64,000 nucleotides of DNA from Trichinella spiralis (GCA_000181795.3 CM012953.1:12132006-12196005); one strand, 5' to 3'; counted from the first letter of the stretch, positions 10,727 to 24,017 are shown. Notes: a model not told the origin generated them from the sequence alone. Numbers and translations: made by a program.

Positions 10727-12072
10727 TTAATCAATCACAACTGAGCTGGCCATTTGATCGATTCCACAGACACCTTTTCCTCGATAGAGGTAATAGTACC
10801 CCTTTTCACCCCAATTAGGACCCCAGCTATTTTTGATGATCCAATAAGGAGTAGACCAAAACAGACTTTCTTTGACATCATAACCCACAATTGTTACACC
10901 ATGATTAATTCCATCCGGACTACACATTAAACGGCTAGGATGAGCAATTCCGCTACGGTAGAACATCATGGCATCTGCATTGAGACCAACCGCAACTGGG
11001 CCATTTTCGCTCACATAGCGTGCAATCGCATCTTCATCTTCAGGTAGCACAACTGTATCGTTGATGTAAACCTAAAACTCAACGTTTAGAAAAAAATGCA
11101 TTTTTGGGATAACTAGTGAACGTATTATAAACCAAAAATAACCACTACGTACCGCACTCTTGGTGTGGTTGAATTTGCATTTGCCTGATCTGGCTGTATA
11201 CTTGTAGTCTTCTTCTTTTTCAAGACCACCCAGACGAATGATTTCCAAATAAGCGTTAACAGGAAGTCCTCCTTCGCAGCCGTCGTCCAAACGATCGCAA
11301 TCAACCAACTGCTGTTCAGAGAGTGAAATAAGTTGAGCAGTTTTTACTGCCCAAGCTCCTTCAATATTTGCAACTGTACAAAATGCCCAACAAGAGCCAC
11401 AATTTCCTAAAAGAAAATAATAATAAAATTAAGCAATAATAATAATAATTAGTATTTCTCAAATTTAAATATAAAATAAAATACCTTGGTCTTTTACAGA
11501 TGTGACGGCATTGAATTTTCTCCAGTCCATTCGCTCGCTGATGTTCGATTTGGGAATATTTGCCATACGTTTTGGTTTTTTCACATTGTTTGGGTTGAAA
11601 TTCAGGTGGGTTTTGCGAAATTCTTCTGGTGTCATATCGGCAAAAATTGTGGGGCCATAAATAGCTGTTCCTGAGAAAAAATATAAAAATGGATTCTAAT
11701 TTCACAAGTCAAGTCGAACGAGATGATGATAAACCAATGATTAACTTAGTGCTTACCTTGTTCTTCTTCTTGTAATCGTTTTGCAATGACCATATTGCTC
11801 TTGAAGATGTTGTATTTTTCTGCTGTAAGTTTCTCTGTTTCGTACCATTTGTTGAATTCGACCATGAATTGTTTAAAATTTTCCCAAGATCTCGCTTCTT
11901 TGGCATTCATTTCTGGCAAAAGCTTCAGCAAAAGATTTTTGTCGAATTTACTATCCATGTACCGTTCCAAGTGATTGACATTAGTGAAAAGCGGTCTCTT
12001 TTGCTTCATTGGCAATGCCCAGGTGCAGTAAAATAGGCAAAATAGAAAAACTGTACATTTTACGGAAACCAT
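10727..12072 (-). CDS. Cathepsin F-like cysteine protease with intact triad
   Basis: Secreted or lysosomal cysteine endopeptidase of the papain family (C1A). Exons are 11757-12072, 11485-11670, 11153-11406 and 10727-11071, encoding 366 residues. A signal peptide (MVSVKCTVFLFCLFYCTWAL) leads into a pro-region containing NKWYETEKLTAEKYNIFKSN. The catalytic triad is complete: Cys173 in CGSCWAF, His309 in INHGVTIVGY and Asn333 in KNSWG; the oxyanion Gln167 is also present. VYINDTVVL, NADAMMFYRSGIAHP and the ending MASSVVID match cathepsin F best. Exon number, phases and the lengths of exons 2 and 3 equal those of the neighbour at 7796-9609, so the pair arose by tandem duplication. Intron 1 is 86 bases here and 609 in the neighbour. 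Confidence 0.94.
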
Positions 12073-14257
12073 AATGATGCCGTTCAAAATGACAAAAGTG
12101 TGTACGCATCCTTCTTTTCACAGAAGGTTATTTATATAGTTTCCAAGAAAACCATCCGCGTAGGCTAATATTTTGCGTCAAGACAGATAGCATTATCAAA
12201 TTATCAACTTTTACTGAGTTTGTATAAAAAAAATTTAATCTTCAAGATTGTGCCTACTGCTTTGCATGGTTTTGTAAACTTTTTTCTTGCCAATGTTTTG
12301 GAAGAATGCTTTACGTGTTGCGTTGCTAATCTGAATTTTAAAGAATGAAGGTCCAATTTAAACACAAACTGGTAAACAAGCATAATTTACAGTCAAACTG
12401 CTATCTGAACATTTCAATAAACATTTTAATCTTTTTCCTCTTGTTTCCTTTTATTTTATACGGTCAGTTTGCCTTTGTGCAACTTGATAGATTAAACAGA
12501 ATAGTAAATTAGCAAATTTGCATATTAGTGATTCAAATTTGAAATTATCTTTTGTTCAAAATTTTTCTTTCCAATGCGTAGCTGCTTTATCAGTATTTTA
12601 AATTTAGCAGTTTCATGACGCACATTTGCTTCATCAGTTCAGTAGTTTATGAAAATTACGTAACGAGTGTATAATTTGAATTCAAATAATGAATTAACTT
12701 GTTAATTTGGTATAATAAATTTACCACAGTTAACAGTGGGTCCAATTATGCATCTTATGGGATTTTAAAGTAGCCAATTAAAAGTGTTCTCAATCGAAAA
12801 GCATAATCATTTATTGCTTAAATTTCAATTCTCTTACACAACTTATTGTGGTAGGAAATCAATCATCATTTTCCACGCAGTTCAACTGCTAACCCTTTGT
12901 GTATGGTCGAAAATAAAATTGTCATTATTTTTCTTTCTTTTTTTTTGTTAATTTAACAATCATGATTGAATAAATTTCATCATTATACTGGAAAATGCTT
13001 TTTTAAAATTTAAATTGAATTATAGTAAATAACCACGTGAAGCATTCATCTATTTACCGCAATATAAAGTTTCCTGTAAATTTGCAAATAATGCTCCATA
13101 TGCATAATAGGTTTTTATTTAAAGTTACTTAAAACATTTTGCATTATTTTTTTTTATTTTGTTTGAAATTTTTGAAATGCTGAACTTGTCAGTAGATTTG
13201 TTTCAATTAGCTTTTAGCATTTTTGCGCTTCAAGTATAAAAGCTGAAAGCAACATTTTCGAAGTGAAAATCATGCAAATTATTTCATCGTGCCGAAAAAA
13301 CGCAGCTGGATGTGGAAAGCACCGGTAATGAGTACAATGCATTAAAATGTTTTCCAAGCTAATTTCAAGAAGCATATTCAAATATGACCGACAACTGGGG
13401 GAAAAAAAAGTTTTTCTCAAGTTATAATGGTTTCAGTTTGAATGTGGATTGACCAGTGGCAAAATACGTATGCTGATGTTTTGCAAATAAAAAAAGCTAG
13501 CAAGTTGAATGAAGTGGAATCTTCTGCATGTATTAAATAAAGTAAGCGCAAATTGATGAAGCGCAAACTTATTTATTATTCATTCATTCATTGGAGAATA
13601 TTTTTGCAAATTAATTGCCCCATTGTTCATCATTCAACGTGAACTTGAAGTTGAAAATGAACAGACGGTTGCAAAATCGTTTTGTTATATGAAAGCAGTT
13701 GAATGATTAAAAAAATGCTAACACAAAGCTGGAAAAGTTGGCGGAGATTTGCATCACCGGCAGACATTTGAAATGATAAATAAATCATCAATTTGACGTT
13801 CATTACTGTTTGTTAGTTTTGCTGGAACAACTTTTCATTCATCAATCAACCCTGATGCTATTTATTATGCAAAGTTGCAACTCATTTTCTCATCAATATT
13901 TCAACATTCTCTGACTTGGTCTCTATTTTAAGCTGAAAATTTATTTATTATACATTCAATATAAACCATAAAAAATAAATTAATAAATATTTTTCTTTGT
14001 CCATTTTTATTGAATAAAATAACTATTTAATAAATCATAGAATGTTTTTGAAGTTTCCAATATAAAAGCAGAACAAACAAAGTAGTCTAACAATGCGTTG
14101 TAAATGGAAAATTATTTTTGCTTCTTCATTTGCAAAATTTGGGCAATTATTATTATCATTGTCTCAAAGGCAAAGCTCTAATGTTGCTTTCTTTAGTGAA
14201 TAGAAAATTTAAATTTGCTAAAGCAAATGAATGATAATGAGAGAAGATGATTCGAAA
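12073..14257. other. Intergenic region, cathepsin promoter side and Msx 3' side
   Basis: About 2.2 kb of AT-rich sequence with scattered short homopolymer runs. I see no coding exon, RNA gene or repeat family I can name. Confidence 0.4.
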
Positions 14258-15815
14258 TTAGCATTGATTCAAAGTTTGCTGACAGTACAATAAATTCGGG
14301 TGTATTATGCTTGCCACTGAAAGTTGTGCTTCTGGACTATATTGTAACAGTGCCGGTGAATTGTAGCTGAACATCGATGGAAATGAGAACGGCTTCAACG
14401 GAGAAACTTGGGGAATTTTGAATTTCTCGGCTTCGGCTTCTTGCAAACGCTTCGCTTTGGCTCGTCGGTTCTATAAAATATGCTTTCTTCTCAACTGTTT
14501 GTTCATGGAGCAGAATTGAAGATTTCAAAAATTCAATCTTTTTTTTACCTGAAACCAAATTTTCACTTGAGTTTCTGTCAAATTCAGCGAGCTGGAAAAT
14601 TCCGCTCTTTCCGCCACGCTCAAGTACTGCTTTTGTCTGAATTTTCTTTCCAAACTGAGAAGTTGCTGCGTTGTGAACGGTGTTCTAGGCTTACGATTCC
14701 CTTTGTGCTTCCGAAGCTGACATTTGTCAATTGCTCTCAACTGTTGTCGTTCGTTGTCTGAAATTACCAATTTTCATTATTTTCATATGCAAAAATTTTT
14801 TTTAATTAAAAAAAATTCAATTACAAAATTTGACTGGATAATTTACAATTTTTGCATTCAAAATTGCAAACGTGCACAAACAAATTCGTTCCTTCGATTG
14901 AAAATTACCAAATTATTTACCACCTCAGCTTGATGGTTGGTTGAAAACATAAACAACTTTAAATTCACATATTTTTTAATGTAAACAACAAATATTATTT
15001 TTTTGAAAAATTTATGTTATTCTATCTGAATAAATATATAAATGACTGCTGTTTTAAGACTGAAACAACAAGCGCCATATGCGCTTCTTATATTTATAGA
15101 ACAAATAAGCACATTAGCACTTCATTGCTAAAAATAAAGTAAAATTTTGACAGCACTTTACATGCCGTGTACTTATTATCACTGATCACACACTAATTAA
15201 GAAAGTTTACTTGTTTTTTTTCTCTTCACAAATCTTATTTCCTTACAAATCTGTACAGATGATTTTTACAATTTTTCAACCAATTCGAAACAATGTCAAC
15301 TTTTGAAGAATTTAATTTTATCATTCAGAAATTGAATATATTATTAAAATTGATACGAAATGGAATTAATTCAACAAAGGTGATTAAAATTTAAAAAAAA
15401 AGTAGATAAATATGCAAAAATTACTGTTCTGACTTGGCTGAGCCCACGGTTGAGGTGGAAACTGTGCTGAATTGAACGCTAATCCCATTTCAGCAGACAC
15501 TGGCAAAACTGACAAGGATGATATGAAATTCAAAGAGGCGGATGATGATTTCGCGCTAATATTGCCGTCGCTCTTGTCGGTCCCGTTGAGTAAATTTTCA
15601 TCATGCAAACCGTGAACAACAGTCGACTTAGCAGCGGCCAGTGTGGTAGAACTGTCAGTTTTCGTTGAAATTGAAGCCTTTTGTAATTGTTGCTTTTTAT
15701 TTGCATCATCCGACGACGAACTGAAAACACTTTTGGACGGTTTGTTGATGATCGCATCCACTCCGAAGGTTAACATCTTGCCTGGAAAGTTGACCGACTT
15801 GACGACGTTGGTCAT
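14258..15815 (-). CDS. Msx-class homeobox transcription factor
   Basis: Nuclear DNA-binding repressor of the muscle-segment-homeobox family (Msx in vertebrates, vab-15 in C. elegans), which patterns neural and ectodermal cells. Exons are 15425-15815, 14549-14757 and 14258-14470, encoding 270 residues. The homeodomain lies at about 151-210 and carries the Msx signature: [40 protein letters not shown], then VKIWFQ, with the last intron splitting WFQ from [13 protein letters not shown]. An EH1-like repression motif, [10 protein letters not shown], sits near residue 14. The N-terminus is Ser-rich. The C-terminus is short ([16 protein letters not shown]). The family call is firm because the homeodomain is nearly identical to vertebrate Msx. 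Confidence 0.95.
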
Positions 15816-16871
15816 CGTTGTGTGCAGTATTGTTATAGTTATAAATTATATTAATAATTGTATTCACCGTATAAAAAGTGAACGAAGGAAGAAGATTCAC
15901 AGTCAATCTCTGTTTCTTCTCAGTGAATGAAAACGAGGAAATTTTTCAGTCGCCGTTTGGTGCAGTCACTTCCGTTCTGGCAGAGCCGATGCATCTGAAA
16001 GTGGCGTTCGCATTTTAAACGGCGGTTGGCCCATTTAAAAGCGATCATTTTTGCCCGAAACAGTATAATTTTAAAGTTGAAATGTTCCAAGTTGTTAATG
16101 TTCAACCGGGCAAATGCCTTGTGGACAATTTTCCTCTTTCTTTCATTACCTCCGCTAATTGAATTCTGTCGAGCAACGTCCACATCCCCATTGGCTGATG
16201 ACGTTCATCCATTTCGGCTATTGGCAAGCGCACAACTACCGTAATCAACTTGATGACATATTAATGTTCCTGTTGGTTAAAAAGTTTGTTTTCACAACGG
16301 CATTTCAACTATCCGCCCAATCATTAGCGTTGATTTAGCAATAATGACTCGGCGTCATTTGGCGGCTACTTCTGAGACTTGTTTAATGCTGCGATTGATG
16401 TGCTGAACTGAGTTGGTGGTGTTCAGAGAAAGAGAAAAAAAATGCAAAGAACAATTTCTTTACTTAATCAACGTTCCCACTTGCCATTCCACTACCAACC
16501 GCTGGTAGATTGATTACTGTGAAATTTGATGATCAAATCATCGAACTTGTCATGCCCAACAGACGTCAATTTCAAGCACCAATCTGCAACAAACACTATC
16601 CTGAAATATTTGTTCAATAATATGTTTCTGTACGCATATGTTTAATTTTCACATTTCCTTCTGGTCAACTACAACAGAAATATGCTGACTGTGTCGTAAC
16701 TGCACTGCTTGCCAATCAAACAGTCACAAATGCAAAAAAACCATTCAAAAATTCAACAAAAACAGAAATGCTAAAAGTGAAAAAGAATCTTTAATTGATC
16801 AAAATGTAACACTTTTGTCGTTGAAATTGAATATAATAAGCAAGCAGCTGATCACAGCCGATCAACTGACC
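15816..16871. other. 5' flank of the Msx gene
   Basis: About 1.1 kb between the Msx start and the ICE1-like stop. It is less AT-rich than other spacers near 15930-16260, perhaps because of the Msx promoter and 5' leader. I cannot assign any binding site. Confidence 0.35.
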
Positions 16872-18311
16872 CTACCTCCCTCTCTTTCCCTCTATCCCCG
16901 CTTGATCCCTGCAGTGCTGCTGAGCTTCCAAAAGTATTTTCAAACGTTCACCAGTGACAGCAGTCATATTTGTATGATCCGTCGAAGCTGTTTCGCCATT
17001 TTCGAATGATCTCAAAAACCGCGTCACATCGTTCGGATACAACGGACCCAGTTGAAATAACAACTGCAAACATGCAGATTGCAAATCTTTCGACAAATTC
17101 TTCTTGCTTGTCAACAATTTATGCACTGATTTCAACAAAATCAACGAGTCGAACTGTGGCAAATTCACACAAGCATCGAACAAATAATTGAGCAACAGAA
17201 GCACAATCACAAGTTGAGCAGAGTCTTCAATGTCGGCACTGTCACCCGATTGAGCAGCGTTCACTACTGGAGTCAGTAGGCGATCGCTGACTGTAGTAGA
17301 ATAATCAGCCAGCTTGTCTTGAGCAAATATGAATTGTATCTGACGTACTTTCGGCATGCATGAAGTATTCAGACAGAGTTCGTCGTTCTCGTTTCGACCA
17401 GTTGAACCAAGCCAAATCACTTCGAGCAAAATCTGATTGACGTACGACGGCGCGTCCACAACACTGGGAAGCTCTTGCAAATCACAATAGTGAAGCGTCA
17501 GTCGTGTCGCTTTCTCTTTGGCAACGTTGTTCAATAGAATATTAAAGCCAACGGAAAAAAAATTCGGCATTCCATTGGTTTCGCTGAACAGAAACTTGCG
17601 AAACGCCACTGGCCAAGTGACCATCACTGAGAGCAACATTTCCAAACTGTTGGTCGAATTGGAATAGAAAATGTCCCCAATCAGAACACCAATCGGATCC
17701 ATTTCATTCAAAATTCTGCAAATCAGTGTGTAAAATCGGCAAAGTGCTTGCTTCACTGACGAAGAACAACTTTCAGTCGAATATACGCAAAGCCTCAATT
17801 CTCGGAGAAGTGAATTGAAAAAATTGTTCTTCAACTCCGGACGATATGACATGATCGCGTCCAACAACTTTATCATATTGAAATCTTTTTTCACCATCAA
17901 CGGTGCAAGCGGTGGATCTTTGAAAATTTTCAAATTCCACAATACCGGCACCAAATCAACAGGCTGAAGCGAGATGACATTCACCACGCTTTTAACCATC
18001 ACATCGGAACCGATCGACGGAAATAAGTCCATCAATTCTTTGGCCACGTTGAATTCAGTTTTGTGATTGTAAATGTGCTTTTCCATTGCAAAATCTGACA
18101 AAACGCCTTCAAACGCTTGAAAATTTTCCGCACTGTTGCAAAACATAGGCTTGCAGCAAACTTTCACACAGCAAGACTGTTTACTGTTTTTCCATATTTC
18201 CCCTTGTACTACTTCCGGATCTCCATTCTGATTGCAAGGTTGTTTTGCAAGATTGGCAACTTTCTCTGACTGACATTCATCGAGCATTTTGGTCTTTCTA
18301 CTCACCTTTTC

Positions 18312-18345
<34 letters not shown>

Positions 18346-20970
18346 TCATCATGAATAGCTAATCCCAAACTGTCATCACTGTCACTGTCTGAAGCATATT
18401 CCACACATTTGTCCACAGATAATTTGTGATTCAGTTGACTAGTAGTAGTAACTGTTTGCTGCGCATCCGGCACTGCAATGAATCTTTTCTCTTTAATGGT
18501 GACACCTAATGAATAAGTTTCAGTGGGAATTTCTGCAACAGCAAATTCAACTTCCGCTGAAGATTCTTTAACTTCAGCTCGCACATCTTCTGAAACAAGC
18601 TCCTAAAAACAAAATATATCATTAAATAGAAAACTGGAACAAAAATATAAAAAATACAGGTATAGGACTCAAAGGAGGCAGGATAATTCTTTTCAAAGAT
18701 GACATGACAATGTCAACATTCAAATTGTTCAATGGTCCAATATTTTTCTCTACAAGCGATTCTTTTCTGGCGCATGTTGATTGAATATCCTTCATAGGGC
18801 TTAACTTTCCCATTTTAAAATGATTTTCCATCGCTGGAATAATTTTATCATATAGCAGAGATGTGTCACATTCATCATCTTTCTCTTTCGCTGCTTCATG
18901 AGGAATAAAAGTTGAAGAAGAAGAAGAAGAAGCGGGAGGTAGTGATTTCGGTGGTTCTGTAGAATTCTTCGAACTTTCTGTACATTTGCTTATTAGTTGC
19001 AAATGTGGTGAAGACGGAGCTACTGCTGCTGCTGGTGATTGGGAATGGCCATTAGAAATTCTCGACGAGATCTTCTTTGCACCTTTTAATTTCCGATCTT
19101 TAATCGATACATTACTATTTTCTGGATTCGTTAAAAATGGCACTGGATTATGGATAACTTCATTTGCAGGCACTGAAGAACACTGAATCAAAGGGGAATG
19201 AGCAACGTCTGTTGGCTTGATTGAAAGCAACGGTAGAGATTGACTTTGTTCATTATGAACGTCATCCATTTTCGCCTTTTTCGGAACTTCATTTCCATTA
19301 CTTTCAGACGTAGATAAATCCTTCAACAGTTCAGCCTCCAGTTCAGATGCAATCTCAGTAATACTGTCTACCATATCTTTGTCAACTTCAAGATGTTTCT
19401 CTCTTGGCAATGGAACTTCACTCGAAGATGCTGTTACAGTTTTATCTTTTACGAAAGCTGAAGAACGCGCTATTTCTCTTTCCCAAGAATCAGCATCGGG
19501 AGATATTCCCCGAGATCTTTCCAGTTCATCATCTTCTACTTGGGTACGTACAGATTTCATCTGCTTCATTAAACTTTTTTCACCCTGACTAACTCCACTC
19601 TCTTCTCCAGTATGGCAAATACACTGAGAAGGGGGAGGAGGTAAATTTCGCTTTAAATCTAAACAATAAATGAAATATCCATTGGAAAAAATTATCAACT
19701 TGGAAGTGTCTTACCATAATGACGCTTGAATATTTTGCCCCACATTAAACAAATTCTCTTTTCATCAAGCAGTGAACTTTTCTTCTTCAAAACATTTTTC
19801 TGAGAAATGTCTTTTTCGGCAAGCTGCAGCAGTTGTTCTGTTTCTGCGTTCTTTTGAATCAGAGACGTATTCTTCGCATTAAGTTCAGCATTTTTTGAAG
19901 ATAATTCTTTAATTCGAAGCTCATATTTAAAACTGTTAAGTTTTTCAACCTAAATTTATAATATACCATTATGCATTCCAGAATGACCAAAAATTAACCA
20001 AAAAAATTACAGCTTGATAACCTTCATTATACAATAGCTTCTTCAATTTAATTGTTAAACAAAACCCTGCTCCTCAACTAAACCATTATCAAATTTTTAC
20101 TAAATCCAATATGCAATAAAAGACCGGCTTCTATGTGGAATGTTCGATTCCAACGAACAATAAAAAATTCATAAATGAACAAAGATTTTAATTAAAATAC
20201 TTTCAAATCTCAAATTTCATATTCTCAAACAAACAATCACATAACAAACTCTAGAAATCAAGTCTACAAAGATATCAACAAAAATAAAAAGCAAATGAAA
20301 AATATGTATACAAAGCAGAAGTTATATGTAGTTGCAAATAAAGCTTTCCAAAAAGCTTCTTTACTAATCTCACTCAACTTCTGTTTTGAAATTATTCTTG
20401 GCTTAGATAGCAAACAACATATAGGCCACACACCATATAAATAAAAAAGAAATATAGATATCATAATGTAGCGCTCGTCGGCGCTACGTGATCTCGGACC
20501 GTCACACGGTCGCCGTCACAATAATTTATCAGAAATTCATAATTATCAAGTTTTAAACTGCTCAGTTTATCCCACAAATATTAAAATTGCATTACACAAA
20601 CTTATTTTCATTGTTAACGCACTTACCTTCAACTGTTCTAACAATTCCGTAATTGTACTTTCGTCTGCTCTTGCTTTTGCTTCATAAACCTGCAGTTGAC
20701 TCAATAATAACAAATGATCATCATTCGCTTTCTGTAAGTTCTGCTTCAACGTTTCAACAACTTGCATAAATCGGGAAATATATGATGATTTCTCAACTAA
20801 TTTGCGTTTTAAATTTTCATGCTCCTAAAAGTAAACAATTCAACTCTCACTATTAAAAAATGTATGCGTCAAACTTTTTCCAGAGCACGCAGACGACAGT
20901 TGGCTACATCCACGGATAAAATCTGCTGCTTTAACCAAGATATGTTGCTCTTTTCTTCGGATGTGCCCAT
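16872..20970 (-). CDS. ICE1-like subunit of the little elongation complex
   Basis: Probable scaffold of the little elongation complex, which brings ELL to small nuclear RNA genes. Exons are 20875-20970, 20627-20824, 19715-19949, 18658-19658 and 16872-18602, summing to 1086 residues in one frame. The N-terminal 180 or so residues are coiled coil (KLNSFKYELRIKELSSKNAE, then LLQLAEKDIS). The middle is long, polar and probably disordered, with a run of Asp followed by Gly coded near 18311-18353. The C-terminal part is helical. It aligns with the human ICE1 C-terminus as I remember it: SVKQALCRFYTLICRILN against HALCRVYVGICRQLG, and LQSACLQLLFQLGPLYPNDV against IQLAAVYALCDLSPSNPAEI. It is shorter than human ICE1, mainly in the disordered middle. 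The first intron donor, GTTTGA, is weak. Confidence 0.75.
20467..20520. repeat. 54-bp GC-rich double hairpin inside an ICE1 intron
   Basis: A GC-rich block stands out in a very AT-rich intron. It begins TGTAGCGC and ends CCGTCACA. A perfect 7-bp stem (GTAGCGC, 20468-20474, with GCGCTAC, 20481-20487) has a 6-base loop. A second perfect stem, GACCGT (20497-20502) with ACGGTC (20506-20511), has a 3-base loop. ATAA flanks both sides (20463-20466 and 20521-20524), like a small target-site duplication. CCGTCACA occurs twice within it. Confidence 0.7.
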
Positions 20971-22363
20971 ACTTTCATTACTAAAAATAACCACAGACTG
21001 CCTATAGGCTGAATTAATAATATATAAAATGCACAACTTTCAATACTTGAAAGGCCAAATTTCATCAAAACTTATCTTTACGGTTCTCGTCAATCGTGAT
21101 GTAAATTATACCATTTTATAAGGGATACTGAAATATTATATCGTATTAATTGAAGTACTTGTGCATTTCTGATAGATAATAAAGTATTTTCTAAATTGTT
21201 TTAAAAAGTCAATAACATAAACAAAATTTAACGTACTGTAATACAGTATAATAATAATGAAGTGCAACATCTTGATTATCTTAAAACAAAATATCTTAAC
21301 TGTTATATTTTATATTGAATAATATCATAAAATAAAAAAAAATTAACATTTAAACCTAACTTTTAACTTTTAAAATTTGCTGATTAACAATTTGTTACAA
21401 TTTAGAACAACGTTTTTAAATAGCATCATGATTAGCCTATTACTTTCTTATTACTTTATTGTTATTTAAAATCATAAAAATTGAAAATTTAATATGTTTA
21501 CTAGTGTAGATAATTAAATTTTAAAATATATGTGCAAATAAAATTCCAAGGCATATGTGCAAATCAGGAACATTTGCTTGTGAGCGAATCATACGAAAAT
21601 CAGTTTAAACCAATAAAATTAAAGAACCAACAAATCTTTGTTAATTGCGTTAATAGTAAAACTCAGGCAAAAATTCGTCGTAAATTGGACCGTTTCATTG
21701 TTTTATAATTATTTTAAAGAACACTGAAAATACATGAGAACAACCAAAGACAGTGTTGTAAAGAGAACACTTTTGAAAATTGCTGATTTTGTCATGTAAA
21801 TTGTTTCTGTAAAAGTTTGTCTTTATGCTATTACGAGTCACATTTAGATATATCCAATTCATAACTTTAAAGAAAGTAATGATACTTCATAAAGCAATTC
21901 ATCAGTTTAAGAGAGCATACATTGAATGTTCACTTGATTCATCTAAATGAACATTGTTCTGTTATTTGTTCTGACACAGCGCTTCCTGGTGAACAAAACT
22001 GGTGAGTGATTGCTGCACTATTACAATGAGTAAATTTTTTAAATCAATAAAGTTTAACATTTTATTTTGATTATTAAATATATTTTTAAAGCAGATTTTT
22101 AGATGAAGAAAAAATATAAAACATATGTGAGCAAATAAACTTTAATTTCATATATTTTTAATAATTAGATTTAATTAAGTTTACTTGAATTAACTGTATC
22201 TGCTAATGCTGATTGTTAAAACAGAAATGGAGTAAAAATAAGCGTTTGGTTTTTCTGAAACTTATAGTTAAAGTAAGCATACATTTTTTTTCTAATTTCT
22301 ATAAAACAGCTGTTTTAATAAGCATGATTTTTGAAAATTAAATTAATAAAATTAAAGTGAAAT
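20971..22363. other. Intergenic region upstream of the ICE1-like gene
   Basis: Roughly 1.4 kb, extremely AT-rich. No coding exon or RNA gene is visible. Confidence 0.4.
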
Positions 22364-22367
22364 TTGA

Positions 22368-22400
22368 ACTTCCAACGGTCAAGTGGGGTACACAAGGAGT
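22368..22400 (+). repeat. Diverged inverted-repeat partner of the piggyBac relic
   Basis: Plus strand reads ACTTCCAACGGTCAAGTGGG. It shares GGTCAAnTGGG, in register, with the other end. The expected TTAA target is present as TTGA at 22364-22367. Confidence 0.45.
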
Positions 22401-23980
22401 TTTTGCATTTGCGTTGCTATTTTTGAACAACATGATTTTTATTAATTTACTACATATAAATGATTATAACTGTCAGAAAATCAAATTTGTTCAGGCATCA
22501 TTTCTACAAACTTCACATTCATATAATGGTTTCCTGATTGTATGCTGTCTCCATGGTTTACTTTTCCTCAACGTCCTAGTCAGCGTGAGTTTCTGCTTCA
22601 ATAAAACTTCCATCAACTCCAAATCAGTATAAAAACTGTTTACCGTGATTCCCTGACTAATACCATACAAAGGATTAACTAAATCTTTTATTAAAGCTGG
22701 CCTTGCTTCTTCTCAGGATGATTATAAATTTTTCCCGCATATCCATGAAAATTGTAAGTATAGCGGTGTTCAACATCAGCCGCTACCCATACCTTTATAC
22801 CATATTTTCCTGGTTTTGATTTGATGCGCACTATCAGAGAGCATCTGCCATGAAAGGGGATTAGCTGTTCATCTACAGTTATGTGTGCCCCTGGACTGAA
22901 ATTTTCGCGACAGTTTTGCAAAGCATATAAGAAACGTCTTGCAGTAGAGTCAACTTACTGCGCTTTTTCTTTCAGCTCAGGTGGTTTTATCATCGAATCC
23001 AATGAGAGACGCAAGCAACTTGAAGCGATATTTCGACATAACTGCCGGATATACATCTCTTCTTAAAGCTTCACTGAAACCCCATAATGAGGCTGGACTT
23101 TCTGGTCTTCATGGAAAGTACCAGTGATTAACAGAAGTCCAAAAAATACGTTCATTTCGGCAATGTTGGTGGATATGAATATCCTTTTATTATCAGGATG
23201 CCTTTCATTGTATTTAGAAAAAAATTCTTTTACCTTCTTCGTTTGTCTGCAAAACGATCCGTTTTATGATATCAGATGACAGTTGGGCATGAAACACATC
23301 TTCAATGGTCATTGCGGCTTTGCATTTGCCAGTTGGCCCCGGTTTATCACGTAAAATGTTTTCTGTTGGTCGTCTAGATGGGTTTGGCGGGTGCTCTGAC
23401 CATGGAATTGTACTGGTAGAAGGACCTGCACTTTCTTCAACATCAGTGTCGACATTGTTGACTAAATATGCCCTCTTCCTCTACATGGTCTTCATCTGAC
23501 AAGGATTCAGCCAAATTTTCGAGCTCATCTATATATTCCTCCATTTCTATATCTTCCAAACAGCTAACTTCCATATTCATGAACCAATTTTGATGCATAT
23601 AGTACAAACACAAGAGAAAAAAGTAAGCTAAACTACTATATTACAGTACTAAATATGTGCAAGCATTATAACGTAGAAAATCAGATCCTACACAAACCAC
23701 TGATGTGATATACAGTTTGTCAATAAACACAGTTTGGAACAGATACTTCACTAGTGTGACTTGGTTTCCAAATGTTTGTGAAAAGTCCAAATTACAGAAG
23801 ATTAAGTGACGCACAAAATGGACCCAGGACCATTAAAGCACTGCTTTAATTTCTGATCTACTAATTGTACGCACTCTCAAAAAAAATTATATCATGTGGA
23901 ATTGTATGAAATTCAGCTATAGAAAAATTTAACATGAAACGAAGTAGTACGGCAGAGATATTAGTGAAAACCAGTGTTGA

Positions 23981-24013
23981 GTACAAAATGGATCCCATTT
24001 GACCTACGAAGGG
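23981..24013 (-). repeat. Terminal inverted repeat of the piggyBac relic
   Basis: Minus strand starts CCCTTCGTAGGTCAAATGGG immediately inside TTAA (24014-24017). It pairs with the diverged copy at 22368-22400. CCCTT next to TTAA is usual for piggyBac-family ends. Confidence 0.65.
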
Positions 24014-24017
24014 TTAA

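Larger units (their letters stand above)
22368..24013 (-). mobile_element. Decayed piggyBac-family DNA transposon
   Basis: Transposase remnants on the minus strand. The best piece, 22691-22921, contains ITVDEQLIPFHGRCSLIVRI, SKPGKYGIKVWVAAD and YNFHGYAGKIY, typical of the piggyBac DDE domain. Further fragments lie downstream near 22550-22650 (SFYTDLELMEVLLKQKLTLT). Upstream near 23570-23500 there is an acidic start (MEVSCLEDIEMEEYIDELEN). Stops and frameshifts interrupt the frame throughout, so it is dead. The right end on the minus strand reads CCCTTCGTAGGTCAAATGGG next to a TTAA at 24014-24017. The left end, ACTTCCAACGGTCAAGTGGG from 22368, is a diverged inverted copy beside TTGA, a decayed TTAA. 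Confidence 0.85.

Noticed and set aside
20130-20170. tRNA T-loop-like GTTCGATTCC
   Set aside because: No acceptor stem, anticodon arm or A-box at proper spacing.
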